Assembly: GCF_000350225.1 (NCBI RefSeq)
Contig: NW_005179247.1
Location: 5,245 to 69,244, forward strand
Reading direction: 5' to 3'
DNA from: Chondrus crispus
Lineage: Eukaryota > Rhodophyta > Florideophyceae > Gigartinales > Gigartinaceae
Length of the DNA: 64,000 nucleotides
Below, piece by piece: positions 42,324 to 54,432 of the stretch. Below the pieces are notes generated by a model. That model was not told the DNA's origin and ran no database searches. It saw nothing but the letters and a program-made list of their open reading frames with translations. Each line of letters begins with the position of its first letter. Within the stretch, counting starts at the first letter, position 1. A program made the position numbers and the translations under genes.

Positions 42324-45300
42324 TTATTGAAAATGTGGTCCTAATACTGCAGTATGTGGATATCGAAAACTACTGGCAGTCCAGTCAGCCCAGTTGGAGA
42401 AGACCTTGATGTATGGCCCAAGCCAGTGGGAGCCATATTGTCCGTCGTTATTCTCGTCAGCGGACTCTATGGATGCATCCGAGAAGATGACGGCTAAGTC
42501 CTTCTCAGTGACCCGGGCCGGGCGGTCACGGAGAACGGAGTTAAAGCGGCAAAGGATTTCGGAAGGGAACAGGTTTTCAGCGATCTGTTGCTGGAAAGAC
42601 TTCATTCGCCAAAGGTTCCAGGCGAGTGATATCATAGGACGTAGATCGCAACGACCGTATTGGCCGAATGTGGGGTGAAGTGGTTGGCCAAGGCAGTGCG
42701 AGAGGCGGCAATCATAGCACTTGAGAGGGACTTTTCTTGGGACGGGGCAAGACGGGACGAAATGGGTCGTAGAGAAACAGGCATAGCAGCTTCTTTCCAT
42801 GAATGGACAGTCATTCTGAGGATGTTCCGTACCGGAACGGCGGGGAGAAGCGTGGCATAAGAGACACGTCGTCTTGGTTAGGAAGAGGAATTGAGTTACT
42901 AAATGAACCGTGGATTCGGTGTCAATTGCCTGGAAGTGACTAAATGGCAACGATAGGGGAGGTGACGGGGAAGGCAAAGGGTTTGTGGGAACATTAGGTT
43001 GGGTTTGGCGCGCCATACTGGGAGAAGTTCGTAAGCTCTTGAATGAATTTCTTCCCGATGGTGGAAGTGATGCGGGCCGTTTGCCCGAAAGGACTTGCTT
43101 CAAAGATGGTGACGCCGTCGGAAGTGACCGTGGACGGACTGGAAATGGTGCTTGCTGCATTGAAGGTGATGCTGAAGGCAGCAAGCGTTCACTTGATTGT
43201 TGTGGGGAGAAGCTAAGGATTCTTCGAACTGGAGGGGCTGGAGGGGGGTTGGTTGGAGCGGATTGCTCAAGCAAGAGAAGCATTTCATCGAAGTTGTGCT
43301 GCGTGGATGTGGTGGCTCCGATTTGGTTTTGCCGTTGAGGCTCGAGATGGTTTTGATTTTGATCTTGATGTGGAGGTGGCAACTGCGATTGCGATGGTGT
43401 GGTGGGAAGCGAATGTTGCTGAGACTGGGATTGCGAATTTGCATCCCAAGGTCTAGAGGTATCCGGTGTGTGAAATTGTGAACTCTGAGGGGTGTGCGGT
43501 GCATTAGTTGGCTGGGAGGGGAACATAGATCTGCAAACATCGCACCAGACTGCGTGCTTGTCGAAGCGACAGACACCAGAGACTTGGCCATCCATGGCTG
43601 TGTAAAGTGCATCTTTGCGGCAATCCGTGGTATTGAGGACCTAATTCATCATCTCGTTTCGGTTCGTTACTGCAAGATCATTTTCGTCAATGTTGCCCTT
43701 TTTGAGAAGGGAGGTTTCGAAGCTCTTATTGTACTGGGTTGAGTTTAGGACGAAGACGAATGCGTGGTGTCCGTCGCGTCCAGACCGGCCACTCTCCTGT
43801 GCAAAGTCGACGAGGCTTCTTGCGGCGCCAAGATGAACTGTTGCTCGAACATCTGGAACATTTATTCCGGTACCGAAGGCGGACGTACAAACCATAATAC
43901 GGAACAGAGTTGAAGGTACGAGGTCCTTGGTTGTTATGATGTCGTAGAGCTCTTCGTTTGCTGTCCAGTCGTTGTGGGCCTTTTCGCGAGCTTCGTTAGT
44001 GAGGCTGGCATGATATATGAGCGGCTCGACTGCGATGCGTTGATTGGAGTGGGCAACACTTCCTTGTGCATATGCGGCCGTCAGGGCTTTGTGGAGGGAA
44101 GTTGTTTCTTGGCGCGTCAGGGCGAAAGCAATGATTCTATATATTTTGGGCAACGGCTTTGGGGCGTTGGTGCAATCGAGGAAGTGCTGATGCAGAAAGC
44201 TTACTGCATTCATCTTCATGACTTCTTGTGCGGTGGCAAAGGAGCCTTCAGGAGTGCGAGTGTTTAGGCCCGGGTCAGAGTCGTCACTGAAGGTATGAAC
44301 AACAAACTCGAGATTCCTTCTTTGAGAAGGCATTGAGAAAAGGAAGGCTGTGTTAATGCCGTGGCGCTCTAGAATGATTCTTCTCTCGCAAGGTGGGACG
44401 GTTGCACTGAGGAGTACACGAGGGACTGACTTTGGGATGATAGAAAGGGATCGACGCAAAAACTTCAATTCAGGGCGGAAATGTTGCCACATGGCTGTGA
44501 GATGAGCCTCATCAATGACTACTCGAGAGAGCCTGTTAGTATCCATAAGTCGAACAACCAGCTCTTTGAAAGACGGCCGCGACAACTGTTCGGCCGTGAA
44601 GATGTAGAGGTCGGCAAATTCCAGTGATCCTTGTCCATTCGCGCAATGTGATGCGAGTAGGGCGAAGTTTGTCGCTCGCCTCATGTACTCCGATACAAGG
44701 GCCTTGAGGGGAACGACTACGATAGTGGACTTGATATTCTTTTCCATGAAAGCTGGTAGAAGGACTGCCATAGACTTGCCTGATGCGGTGGGCATCAGTA
44801 CGAGGGTGTTGTTCTGCGACGCGGACACAGTGGCTGTGACAGCAAACTGCGTTTGAGACATGAATTCCGCAGATTTAGAACGTGTGGCCTTTTTGAGAGC
44901 GGACAGTAGAGGCCTGACGAGGGGAGGGAGGATATGATTCGGGGGGTTATCGAGGCGAATACTGTGATTGGAGTGGGACCCTACGGAGAAGTTGTTGGGG
45001 AATTTGAGAGCAGAGGGGTTTGGCTGCAGTTGTTGCAGTTCGTTTGCTGTGCTTCCGTTGAGAGCATGAAGGAGGGGTTTCGGTTGATGAACCTGGAAGA
45101 CAGGCTGCGGCTCATGTTGGGATAGCGAGGTCACTGGAGACTGGAGTTGCTGTGAATGTTGGAGGGGGAGCGGTTGTGAAGAAGCGCGGTCACTATAAAA
45201 TGACGGCAGTTTCAGATGGCGGTGCCATTCATGGGAGAATTGGCGGTGCTTTGTTAGCGTGGCGGCGGGACAGTTGGGCATTAGCGAGGTAGTTTGTCCG

Positions 45301-48043
45301 TAGTGTTTGTGGGCGATAGAGGAGGTATACGCAGCTTGTTGGTGTCCGGCTGTGGTGTGTTCTGCCAATATGTCATTCATGCTGCTGTGGAGCTTATTCT
45401 GACATATAAGCGGAACCATTCCACTGGTGAACTGCCTGTAATCCTTGAAGGAGATGTGAATGCTCCTGGATTGCAGGGCAGTCCTGATGACCTTTGTGAC
45501 ACGTGCAGGTGAGAAACGTTGGCCGTTGTTGGCGAATAAGAATTTTCAATGGGTTCTCATGGCTTCGTCACCATGGAGAGCTCTGACCATTTCGCATTCC
45601 AAAGGGCGAATGACCGACAAGTATGAGATCATTCGGAACGAAGTTTGCTTGTCGGGAAATCGGTACACCGCGCGGTTGTAACCGAGCGCGGCCCTTGACT
45701 TGCAGTAGCCAGGGTTGAACAAAATTTCGGAGTGGTGGCCGATGAAGATGTTCCGGATGTTGTTCTCCCCATTTTGTAGCCTATAAGTGCATATCTCGGT
45801 TGCTCGACCGGGAGATCCGGACGAAAATGCATCATAGCAAGTAGGGAGTCTTGGATGATTTGGCAATGAGCGAGAAACTGCAAGACTCCTGTTTTCGTCA
45901 TTCGAACACCAGCGACTTGAATTTCTCGGTCTTGGCCAGAGGAAGCAGTAGAGGTAGGGGATGGGCCAAGACCGGATGCCTCATCTTGTGTAGGAACCCT
46001 GCGCGGAAAGGAACATGTGGGGTGGACGCAAGGTGTGCGATGGAGGTAATCGGACGATGGATTCATTAGAGCATGTAGGAGATGGGCAACGTTGGCCTGC
46101 ACCCAGGAAGCGTGGTGAGTGAGGGAGGAGAGAAAGGAAAAGCCAGGAGCGCGGTTCGTGGGGTCGTCACGCAGAGATAAAACGAGTCGTTGGAAATCAG
46201 GAGGAAGCTCGGCCCCCAGAAGACAGTGTTCGTAGAAGAACTTGTCGAAAGTCTTGTGTTGGTTTGTGATGATCGTCCCCAAAAGAGGCATGGAGAGGTG
46301 GTGAGATTTGATGATTCCACAAGGGTGTTGCTTGTGAATGGCACAGACGGCGAAAGAGATTGGACCTTCCTCATGTTTTATGATTCGCATGATGACATCC
46401 AAAGTTTTTCGTATGAATGTAGCGGCAGTGTTGGCATCTTGATCGACGGTTGCGATGATGGCAGCAGCTGGATCTTGGTGGTTCTCGTTGAGATGGGCGG
46501 CCGGAAGGGGCGTTTCTGCTACTCGGCGGAGTTCTTGAATCGCTGTCACGGAAACAGCGTATTGGAAGGCGGCAAGAATGTGACTCATGTCACCGGCTTC
46601 GGCGAGTCTGAGGGTCGGGGAAGTCTCAGCGAAGAGTGGGGCCGAACTTGCAACGACAGTAGCGGCGACAACAAAATTACGAACGGCCAAGTTGGTGAGG
46701 AGGTCGACATGCCTGAGCCGGACGAGGAGCAAGTTTTTCATGGCATCGTGAAGGCGACTGTGTAAGGCGTGGGAGAGAGTTTCACCTGGGGTCTCGCGGA
46801 GAGATGTGCGATTGAGCTCATGAAAGAAGGCGTCGATCGCGACGGAAGTCTGTTCATTACGGGAAAAGTCGGCGTCCCGTGTCTGATGGGTGAAGAAGAG
46901 GAGGCGGGCGACATGACTAGCATATCTTCGTTCTGCGACGAATTGAACCCGTCGGAAGGGCGTAGTGCCGTGGAGGTTTATCGCTTGACGAAATCCATGC
47001 GTGACGTCCCTGACGACCTTGGCGATACTTTGAAAGTATAGATGGACGCAGGTTGCAACCGTGGATAAAGTTGCTTGAACGTCGTCCGTCGTGACGGCAC
47101 CCGTGAGTTGAGCTGCCTTCTCACGGCGTAAAGGCAGAGCTTCGAGGGCTTCATCAAAGTCGGTGATCGACAGGAATGTGTTGCGGAGGGCGATGCCGGA
47201 GTCTGCGTCATTTTCCTCCAATTCGGTATGAGATCGTCGACCCAGGGCCAGGTCCGAACTGGAACACGTTAGACGGGCCAATACGTCGGCGGCACATTTG
47301 TGGAGCTCATAAGACGGGGAGTTGGGGTCTGGAGTGATGAGGTCTAGAGTTGAGTCGGTTGTTGTGTCCATGGGGAGGGGTGACGACACCGGGGCGGATT
47401 GGATGGGATCTTCTTCTTCTGAGTCAGGAATGCCGACGGGGACTTGGGAGACGGTGACCATTTCCCCGATTGGCTCTTCGGCCGTAACGGGAAAGTATTT
47501 GGTCTTGGCACCACTAAACAGAGACTGGGCGCGAACAGCACCGCGGCCAATGATTTGATTAACCTCGGTCGGCGAGGGGTTTCCCGGTGCATCAGGCGGG
47601 TGGACGGAGTTCATATGCTGTCGAAGCCGTTTCGGGGTGCCCTTGGAGAGCTTGCAAAGAGGACAGAAGTAGACTAATTTGCAAGTGAATCCTTGAAGCG
47701 GGGGGAGGCTCTTGATCGGAAGAGTGATGGCCGGATCGGGGAGGAATTGGGGAGCCTGCAGGTAGTCGGAAAGGAGCGGAGAATCGGAAACAGAGGTACA
47801 GTGGAAGGAGAGGGCTTCTTCTGCGAGTCTAGAGCGCTGTGCGGCCTGGGGAGTAGGGATGTTGTGAACGTGGCGCAAGTGGTCGCTGAAGGCCCTTGCG
47901 CTGGGGGACCCGCTCTTGCAATCGACGCAGACAAGGATGAGGGGGATGGAATGGAAGCCAACAGACAAGGACGTAGGTGCGAGATGCAGTGGCACCCGAG
48001 GATCGCTGCGGATGAAAGCGGCGGCATGCGATGGCGTAGTCAT
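42324..48043 (-). pseudogene. C2H2 / tyrosine-recombinase-like / RecQ helicase fusion, copy B (broken)
   Basis: The N-terminal 740 codons from the ATG at 48043 are intact. Two fingers with identical spacing, C39-x2-C42-x12-H55-x4-H60 and C127-x2-C130-x12-H143-x4-H148, resemble the paired fingers of fungal OrsD/DUF3505 proteins. A long helical region follows. Lesions: one A lost from an A5 run at ~45826, TGG to TGA at 45546, TGG to TAG at 43641, and small indels at ~42385 and ~42443 that change the last ~40 residues. Helicase motifs I (MPTASGKS), II (DEAH), III (SATVPP) and VI (GRSGRDG) are kept; motif V has GTGINVP where C has GTGIDVP. Confidence 0.75.
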
Positions 48044-48638
48044 TGCGCGTGAAGTCGGGAGAGAGCGGGAAAGGAGGGGAGAGGTGAGGGGTTTCGGGGA
48101 TGCGAAACGCTGGGGAAGAAGAGAAGAGGTAAAGAGAGAGAGCGGGGGGTCAGTGAGTACGAGAACCCTGTATATGTAAACATTGCGTCGAAATAAGACC
48201 TGCGAGGGGCTCATACTGAGTAGGAGACCGGGGAGCCTGGGTAGCACAGAAAGGAAGGGTTGACGTTCCGATACGTGGTGAAGTTCTACGATGATGTGGA
48301 GAATTTGGCATAGTTAGTAGTGGGTGTCAAGGAAGTAGGGTCATGAAATTAAGGGTGATTACGTGAGTTAGGGAAACACGTCGCTGTATGGCGTCAGAAG
48401 GGAATGGGGATGTGAATTTGATCTGTGGTTTGCCAGAGTCTGAATGAGGTGCAGGTTGAGCAATTTTGCTTTTGGTTGAAGTTATGAGTGTGCATCTCGA
48501 ATTTGAGATTAGGGGGAGGAGGGGGATTACGGGAACACAGTTGTCCATGTACATTCCTAACAGTGGGGGCCGGTGGCTGTATACTTCCAAAAAGTTCTTC
48601 GACCGACTTTCCTACGCTGACGGCTTCCCAAGTCCAGG

Positions 48639-49239
48639 AAAATTCTAACTAATTGAAAACTCAATATTAACACTAAATTTATAATGATTACAACATGCGC
48701 TAATTAGTAACGAAATCGCGTCCCAAGGACGCGGGGGTTTGGAGCACCATTGTCTGGATGATGGTAGAGCTTGTGCAACAATTAAATGATCATTAAATAT
48801 TAACCACAATTATTTACTAATTACAATATTTCTAATTAGGGGATTAATGGAGTGGGAGATTAATTAATGTCTGACACTGTCAAGCAAGAGTTAACAGCTG
48901 ACACTGTCCAGCAATTACGCGGACAACTCCCACGTACAACGGTCGTCACACACGACCTCCATTCGAGTTGGTGTGCTTGTTTAATGCATTGGGTCTATAT
49001 ATTTGCAGACTTATTACTGCACTCTAGGGCACTCTAGACTTCGTATTGTGACATTACGGCTTAAAAGACGTAGTCGATTCCACGATAGATTGGCAAAGGA
49101 TATATAAGTAAAGTTTGTTGTTCAGTTATAGTGGGGGATTTTTCGACTATAGAGCCCTGCCGGGCTCTCAAAAATATCAGGGTAAATCGCGCAGGCTTGC
49201 AAGAGCAGACAAGGTCTTTGGTATGATATGCAATGTTCT
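48639..49239. repeat. Palindrome-rich dispersed repeats
   Basis: Contains GCGTCC...GGACGC and ACCATTG...ATGATGGT inverted motifs at ~48718-48770. Related copies lie at ~49555, 50185, 51375, 52110, 52250. No gene seen in 48.6-52.8 kb. Confidence 0.65.
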
Positions 49240-49375
49240 GTCGTGCAACAAGATTTTCAAAAGCTGTATGGGTGGCCAGCCATACTGCAACTAATGTAAT
49301 TTTTGCTAATGTTTTGGAGGTCGATTCCAGTATGGCTGGCCACCCATACAGCTTTTGAAAATCTTGTTGCACGAC
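49240..49375. repeat. Foldback repeat with 47-bp perfect arms, copy 1
   Basis: Left arm 49240-49286 and right arm 49329-49375 are exact reverse complements (GTCGTGCAACAAGATTTTCA at the outer end, GGGTGGCCAGCCATACT at the inner end), separated by 42 bp. A second copy is at 51828-51963. Confidence 0.85.
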
Positions 49376-50454
49376 AAAAATGCAATGTATTACTCGTGGC
49401 GAATAAAATGCAATGTACTACACGTGTAGATGACTAAAATGCAATGAAGTACACGTGGCGACCAAGACATTTATTAAATCGTAGTTAAATATTATGTTAA
49501 GTATATAGTGTTTATGAAATGCATTAATTCATGTCCGACAGTGTAATGTTCCGCGATCGCGTCCTAAGGACGCAAAGTTTCGGGGTACCATTGTTCTAAT
49601 GATGGTACTGCTCGACATTAAGTAAATAGTAGTTAAATATTAAATTATTAACGTTAAATCTAAGATTTTTGATATTTTTTGGGGCGTGATTTGAGTATGA
49701 TTCTAGTATGGTTGTCGCGCGACAAGATTTCATTTTGCTGTATGGGTGGCCAGCCATACTACAACTTTATTAAAATTTGATAACTTTTGGAGGGTGATTC
49801 TAGTATGGGTGGCCACCCATACTAACATTTCCTGTATTGGTAATATAGTGCTGACCTGTGCCAGTGGGACGAAAACGGCTCTATATCGAACCTGGCAGTA
49901 TAAGAAAATTGAAATTTCGACTTTTAAATGCCACTTTTCTTGCATCACTGCTTTCGAAGTGTGGTTCCGTGAACTCCGATACCCTCCGATCACGAAGAAG
50001 CGGGTGTCCGTCGGATACTTTATTGCGTGGAAACTACGGTATGACCCATTGCCTGCGTCTCATTACGTATGGTGTGCTGTACTGTCGTCTGGATCAAACT
50101 ACACGAAAATTCTAACTAATTGAAAACTCAATATTAACATTAAATGTATAATGATTACAACATGCCCCAATTAATTACCAAACTGCGTCCCAAAGACGTA
50201 AGGGTTTGAAGCACCATTGTCTGGATGATGGTAGAGCTTGTGCATCAATTAAATGATCATTAAAAATTACCTCAATTATTTACTAATTACAATATTTGTA
50301 TTTAGGAAATTAATGGAGTAGGGGATTAAGTAATGTCTGACACAGTCAAGCAAGAGTTAATAGCTGACACTACCAAGCAATTATGCAGACAACTCCCACG
50401 TACAACGGTCCTCGCGCACGACCTCCATTGATTCCAAATTTTAGAAAAATGTCT
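49376..50454. repeat. Dispersed repeats including a 22-bp palindrome
   Basis: Short ACACGTG units, a GCGTCC/GGACGC palindrome copy, and AGTATGGGTGG with its complement at 49800-49821. The block 49690-49920 recurs at 52490-52720. Confidence 0.7.
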
Positions 50455-51120
50455 TAGATTTTGGTTCTGTGATCAGTGGTCACTGATCACAGACCAAGGA
50501 GGGGTGTCGTACGACACCTCCAAATCTTGGACACAACCGGTTGAAACGGCAGCCCAATAATATCGAAAAAATATTTGCGTTAATAGGATGGTACAGTTTT
50601 TGAAGACCTTAATGTTAATGGAAAGTACTTCAGATAGAGCGAGTCTGGCTTTAGGGCGGTGATAATGTAGAAGGGTCTGTGGGTACAGAGCAATACTCGC
50701 GTTAATGGGATAGTACAGTTTTAGAAGACCTCAATATTAAATGGAAAGTACTTCAGATAGAGGGAGGCTGGCTTTAGGGCGAAAAAACTGTCAACAGGCC
50801 TGTGAGTAGAGCGGGTATCGCTCGTGGCGAAGTTGTCATCGCCAAAACTTAAGATTGCAAATTTTTAGAAAATGTTTTAGATTTTGGCCCTGTGATCAGT
50901 GGGTCTGTGATCAGTGGGTCTGTGATCAGTGGGTCTGTGATCAGTGGGTCTGTGATCACAGACCGGCGAAGGGTGTCGTACGACATCGTCCTTGCTGTAA
51001 AATTTGACAAAATTTTAGATTGCAAATTTTTTGGCAAATGGCCCTGTGATCAATGGGTCTGTGATCAGTGGTCACTGATCACAGACCGGCGAAGGGTGTC
51101 GTACGACATCGTCATTTTAA
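50455..51120. repeat. CTGTGATCAGTG palindromes and 15-bp tandem repeat
   Basis: CTGTGATCAGTG and its complement flank GT at ~50470 and ~51059. Each is followed by GGGTGTCGTACGACA, itself a palindrome around GTCGTACGAC. Between them, CTGTGATCAGTGGGT is repeated in tandem at 50889-50960 (four to five units). Confidence 0.8.
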
Positions 51121-51827
51121 GAAATATTTGCACCACAACCAAACGCTTCCAGCCCCCCAAACGGTGCATGCACCTTTCCGCCCTGCGCCTTCCAGAACTC
51201 CGATCTCTCCACAGGCAGAGAGGCTCTACTGTGGGCTCACAAGAAGACTTCGTAATAACGAACAACACTGTTGTACAATTGTCGGATCTTGCTGTCATCG
51301 AAAGTTGTGTGAAGGCCATGTACGTGAGCATTAAATATATAATGATTGCAATATGCGTTAATTAATAACGAGATCGCGTCCCAAGGACGCTCGGTTTTGG
51401 AGCACCATTGTCTGGATGATGGTAGAGCTTGTGCAACAATTAAATGATCATTAAATATTAACGTCAATTATTTACTAATTGCAATATTTCTAATTAGGGG
51501 ATTGACGGAGTAGGGGATTAATTAATAGCAGTCCTCGCGCACGACATCCATTCCAGTTGGTGTGCTTGTTTAATGCATTGGGTCTATTTATTTGCAGACT
51601 TATTACTGCACTCTAGAGCAGTCTAGAATTCGTATTGTGACATTGGGGCTTAAAGACGTAGTCAATTCCACGATAGATTGGCAAAAGATATATAAGTAAA
51701 GTTTGTTGTTCAGTTATAGTGGGGGATTTTTTGACTATAGAGCCCTGCAGGGCTCTCAAAAATATCAGGGTACATCGCGCAGGCTTGCAAGAGCAGGGCA
51801 TGTATTTGGTATGATATGCAATGTTCT
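51121..51827. repeat. Dispersed palindrome-family repeats
   Basis: 51340-51830 closely parallels 48670-49240 (same order of GCGTCC/GGACGC palindrome, ATGATGGTAGAGCTTGTGC and TATAAGTAAAGTTTGTTGTT), so this is a duplicated block. No gene. Confidence 0.7.
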
Positions 51828-51963
51828 GTCGTGCAACAAGATTTTCAAAAGCTGTATGGGTGGCCAGCCATACTGCAACTAATGTAATTTTTGCTAATTT
51901 TTTGGAGGTCGATTCCAGTATGGCTGGCCACCCATACAGCTTTTGAAAATCTTGTTGCACGAC
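51828..51963. repeat. Foldback repeat with 47-bp perfect arms, copy 2
   Basis: Arms 51828-51874 and 51917-51963, identical in sequence to copy 1. It is followed by four ~28-bp units with AAAATGCAATG and an ACGTG core to ~52078. Confidence 0.85.
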
Positions 51964-52904
51964 AAAAATGCAATGTATTACACGTGGCGAATAAAATGCA
52001 ATGTACTTCACGTGTGAATGACCAAAATGCAATGAAGTACACGTGGCGACCAAAATGCAATGTTTTAGACGTGGCGACTTAATCAATGTCCGACAGTGTA
52101 ATGTTCGGCGATTGCGTCCTAAGGACGCGGAGTTCCGGAGTGCCATTGTTCTAGTGATGGTACTGCTCGACATTAATTAAATCAAAGTTAAATATATAGT
52201 GTTTATAATAGGCATTAATTAATGTCCGACAGTGTAATGTTCCAGGATGGCGTCCTAAGGACGCGTTGTTTCGGAGTACCATCGTTCTAATGATGGTACT
52301 GTGCTGCTCGACATTAATTACATCATAGTTAAATATATAGTGTTTATAATATGCATTAATTAATGTTCGACAGTGTAACGTGTTATAGATTGCGTTTTGA
52401 TCTCCACGTGTCATACAAAGCATTTCTGTTCGCACGTGTAATACATTGCGTTAGGGTGATTTTTGGTAATGTTTTGGGGGGTGATTTGTGTGTGATTCTA
52501 GTGCGGTTGTCGCGCGACAAGATTTCATTTTGCTGTATGGGTGGCCAGCCATACTACAACTTTATTAAAATTTGATAACTTTTCGGAGGGCAATTCTAGT
52601 ATGGGTGGCCACCCATACTAACATTTCCTGTATTGGTAATATAGTGCTGACCTGTGTCTGTGGGACGAAAACGGCTCTATATCGAACCTGGCAGTATAAG
52701 AAAATTGAAATTTCGACTTTCTAAAGCCACTTTTCTTGCACCACTGCTTTCAAGGAACTCACGCAGGGCGCTATCACTCATACTGCACATCTGCACTAAA
52801 GATTCAAGTCTTACAAAAGCCAAAACGCTTTATGCTGGGACCACAGACGCAGTGACGGACCTGGAATACTGGGATGGTCTGTTGCTGCGTTGTTTTTTGT
52901 GTCT
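51964..52904. repeat. Palindrome family copies and repeat of the 49.7-49.9 kb block
   Basis: Three further GCGTCCTAAGGACGC-type copies at ~52110-52340, then the 52490-52720 block matching 49690-49920. Confidence 0.65.
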
Positions 52905-53030
52905 ATCCCTATCCCCCTGCCTCTGCCGTCCTCTTGCTCTGCCCTCGTCCTTGTGCCGCCGCCGCCCCCGCCGCTGGCACCGCCGCTGCCGCCATTTGGC
53001 ATTAGTCCCCTAAATCCCCTAATCGGATTG
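52905..53030. repeat. GCC-rich dispersed repeat followed by CCCCTAA tract
   Basis: Second copy of the 19383-19505 repeat; CCCCTAAATCCCCTAATC follows at 53006-53023, a short telomere-like tract in C-rich orientation. Confidence 0.6.
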
Positions 53031-53527
53031 GTCTACTTCTTTTCTCGATCTGTTTATCGAAGATTGTGCTCTCACTGCCGTCCAAATCCGTAAGTACCAC
53101 AAGTAAGGCGAGCCAGTCAACGGGGGCTGCTTCATTCTTGCTTGAAATCGCAGCAAATGATACGGCATCGCTTCGGAATGTTGTATCCTTACTCGGGGAC
53201 GTCGAGAGGAACACACCCACCGTTAAGTTATTTTTGCTGGCTTCAGAAGTTGAAAGCAAAGAAATTAACACGCCAAAAAAACAGCAAACACTCTAACTAA
53301 AGAAATAGAAACGATCGCAAAATTCTCGCTGCTTTACCATGTACAAATCTCTGTAACTTGGAGTCACTCGCTTCTTCTGTCAGTGCCACTTGTTTCTCTT
53401 TGCTGATCAATGGAAGTATCCGTACTCTAAAGCGCAATAGATCGCGCTCAGTCACAGGCCTGAAGGAAGTAGGCCGTCTCCGCATCGGCCGTTGAAGAGA
53501 AACACAGAGAACAGGGCTCTGAGGTGA
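53031..53527. other. Possible exon, unassigned
   Basis: Plus-strand frame 53066-53296 reads like protein (STGAASFLLEIAANDTASLR, LGDVERNTPTVKLFLLASEV) and ends in TAA. No family recognised and no start codon context; it could be a terminal exon or a remnant. Confidence 0.25.
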
Positions 53528-53871
53528 TTAAATTGCACTGGGGTAAAGCATGACGCGAACTCCCTTTCCGATGGAATTCGGTGGCAACTGATTGCGAAAT
53601 TTCGCGCGTACGTGACCGTTGTTTCCGTGCGGGGCAATAATGCGGCCCCACATAACGCGATACTTTCTCGAGGCGCCGCTCGGAGTCTTCTTCTCGACTA
53701 GACCCTTGTAGACGTAAGCTACTCGCTTACACATGTAGAACTGGGCATCCTTGCGATCCGATCCTTGATGCCGTCGATTAGAAGGCGTGACTGGCCACAC
53801 TGCTGGTTACGTAGATTACGCTTGTAACCAAGATGTATTCCCTTGGAATGTAACCTTACGGTGTTCGTCAT
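53528..53871 (-). pseudogene. RPL35A: Ribosomal protein eL33 (L35Ae) with a 5-bp duplication
   Basis: From the ATG at 53871 the minus strand reads MTNTVRLHSKGIHLGYKRN; after the duplication it reads KDAQFYMCKRVAYVYKGLVE, KYRVMWGRIIAPHGNNGHVR and KFRNQLPPN...VRVMLYPSAI. This covers the whole of eL33 (KDAQFYLGKRVAYVYK and RVxWGKxxRPHGNxGxVRAKFRxNLP are family hallmarks), ~112 residues. The frame is broken by a tandem GATCC duplication at 53755-53764; without the second copy the reading would be continuous. eL33 is an essential protein of the large ribosomal subunit, so this is either a pseudogene of a functional copy elsewhere or a sequence error in a real gene. No intron interrupts it, which fits a retrocopy or an intron-poor genome. 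Confidence 0.85.
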
Positions 53872-54118
53872 TGTGATAGTTGAGATGGGCGAAATGAAGC
53901 ACCGACGGTTTCAAGTGTGAGTGCAGGAAAGCGATAAGCACTATGCCGGTACGACACAGGAGGCAGAGATATTTTCATGCTTTAATCGCACGCGTCTTCC
54001 TTCATGAAATCATGAAGGTAGAGAACACGCCCCCAAAGCCTCCTTCTCTTCTTCCTCCTGCCATTCACTATCGGGATACCCTATTGATCAGTGCACCGAA
54101 GCCTTTTCTGTTTCCCAG

Positions 54119-54276
54119 AGTTCATGGACAGGTTCACGATGAGCCTGAAGACCCCTGCCATTTACCAAGAAAAAGCATTTGTGATTGCGCGGGAAGAAGT
54201 CGAGCCACGACTGACCAACGTCATAAATACGTCACTTTTGGCACACGGGAGTGATACGGATAGCAACTTAAACTAG
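54119..54276 (+). CDS. Possible terminal exon of an unknown gene
   Basis: CCTTTTCTGTTTCCCAG is a strong 3' splice site ending at 54118. The following frame reads FMDRFTMSLKTPAIYQEKAF and REEVEPRLTNVINTSLLA, ending in TAG at 54274. Upstream exons are not recognised. It could also be a decayed gene end. Confidence 0.3.
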
Positions 54277-54432
54277 CAGTCTAAGCTTCTCTTTGCAGTT
54301 TCGCCCTAGGCTCCTTCCTACCTAATGTACACTGACGCTTTGTTTGATAATCCAGATCAAAAATGATGAACTATTGCAGTTGTCCTATCCCTCCAACCGA
54401 TTAGTCACTTATTCTAAATTTCACAAGCATCA

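Larger units (their letters stand above)
40356..48638 (-). mobile_element. Recombinase-helicase element, copy B
   Basis: Same order and orientation as copy A. The left end CTATGTTTAG directly follows the 41-bp repeats, not the telomere-like tract found left of A and C, which fixes the boundary. The right end near 48638 has the same uncertainty as in A. Confidence 0.7.

Noticed and set aside
50889-50960. Possible CRISPR-like array (15-bp units)
   Set aside because: Units are directly adjacent with no spacers; it is a plain tandem repeat in eukaryotic DNA.
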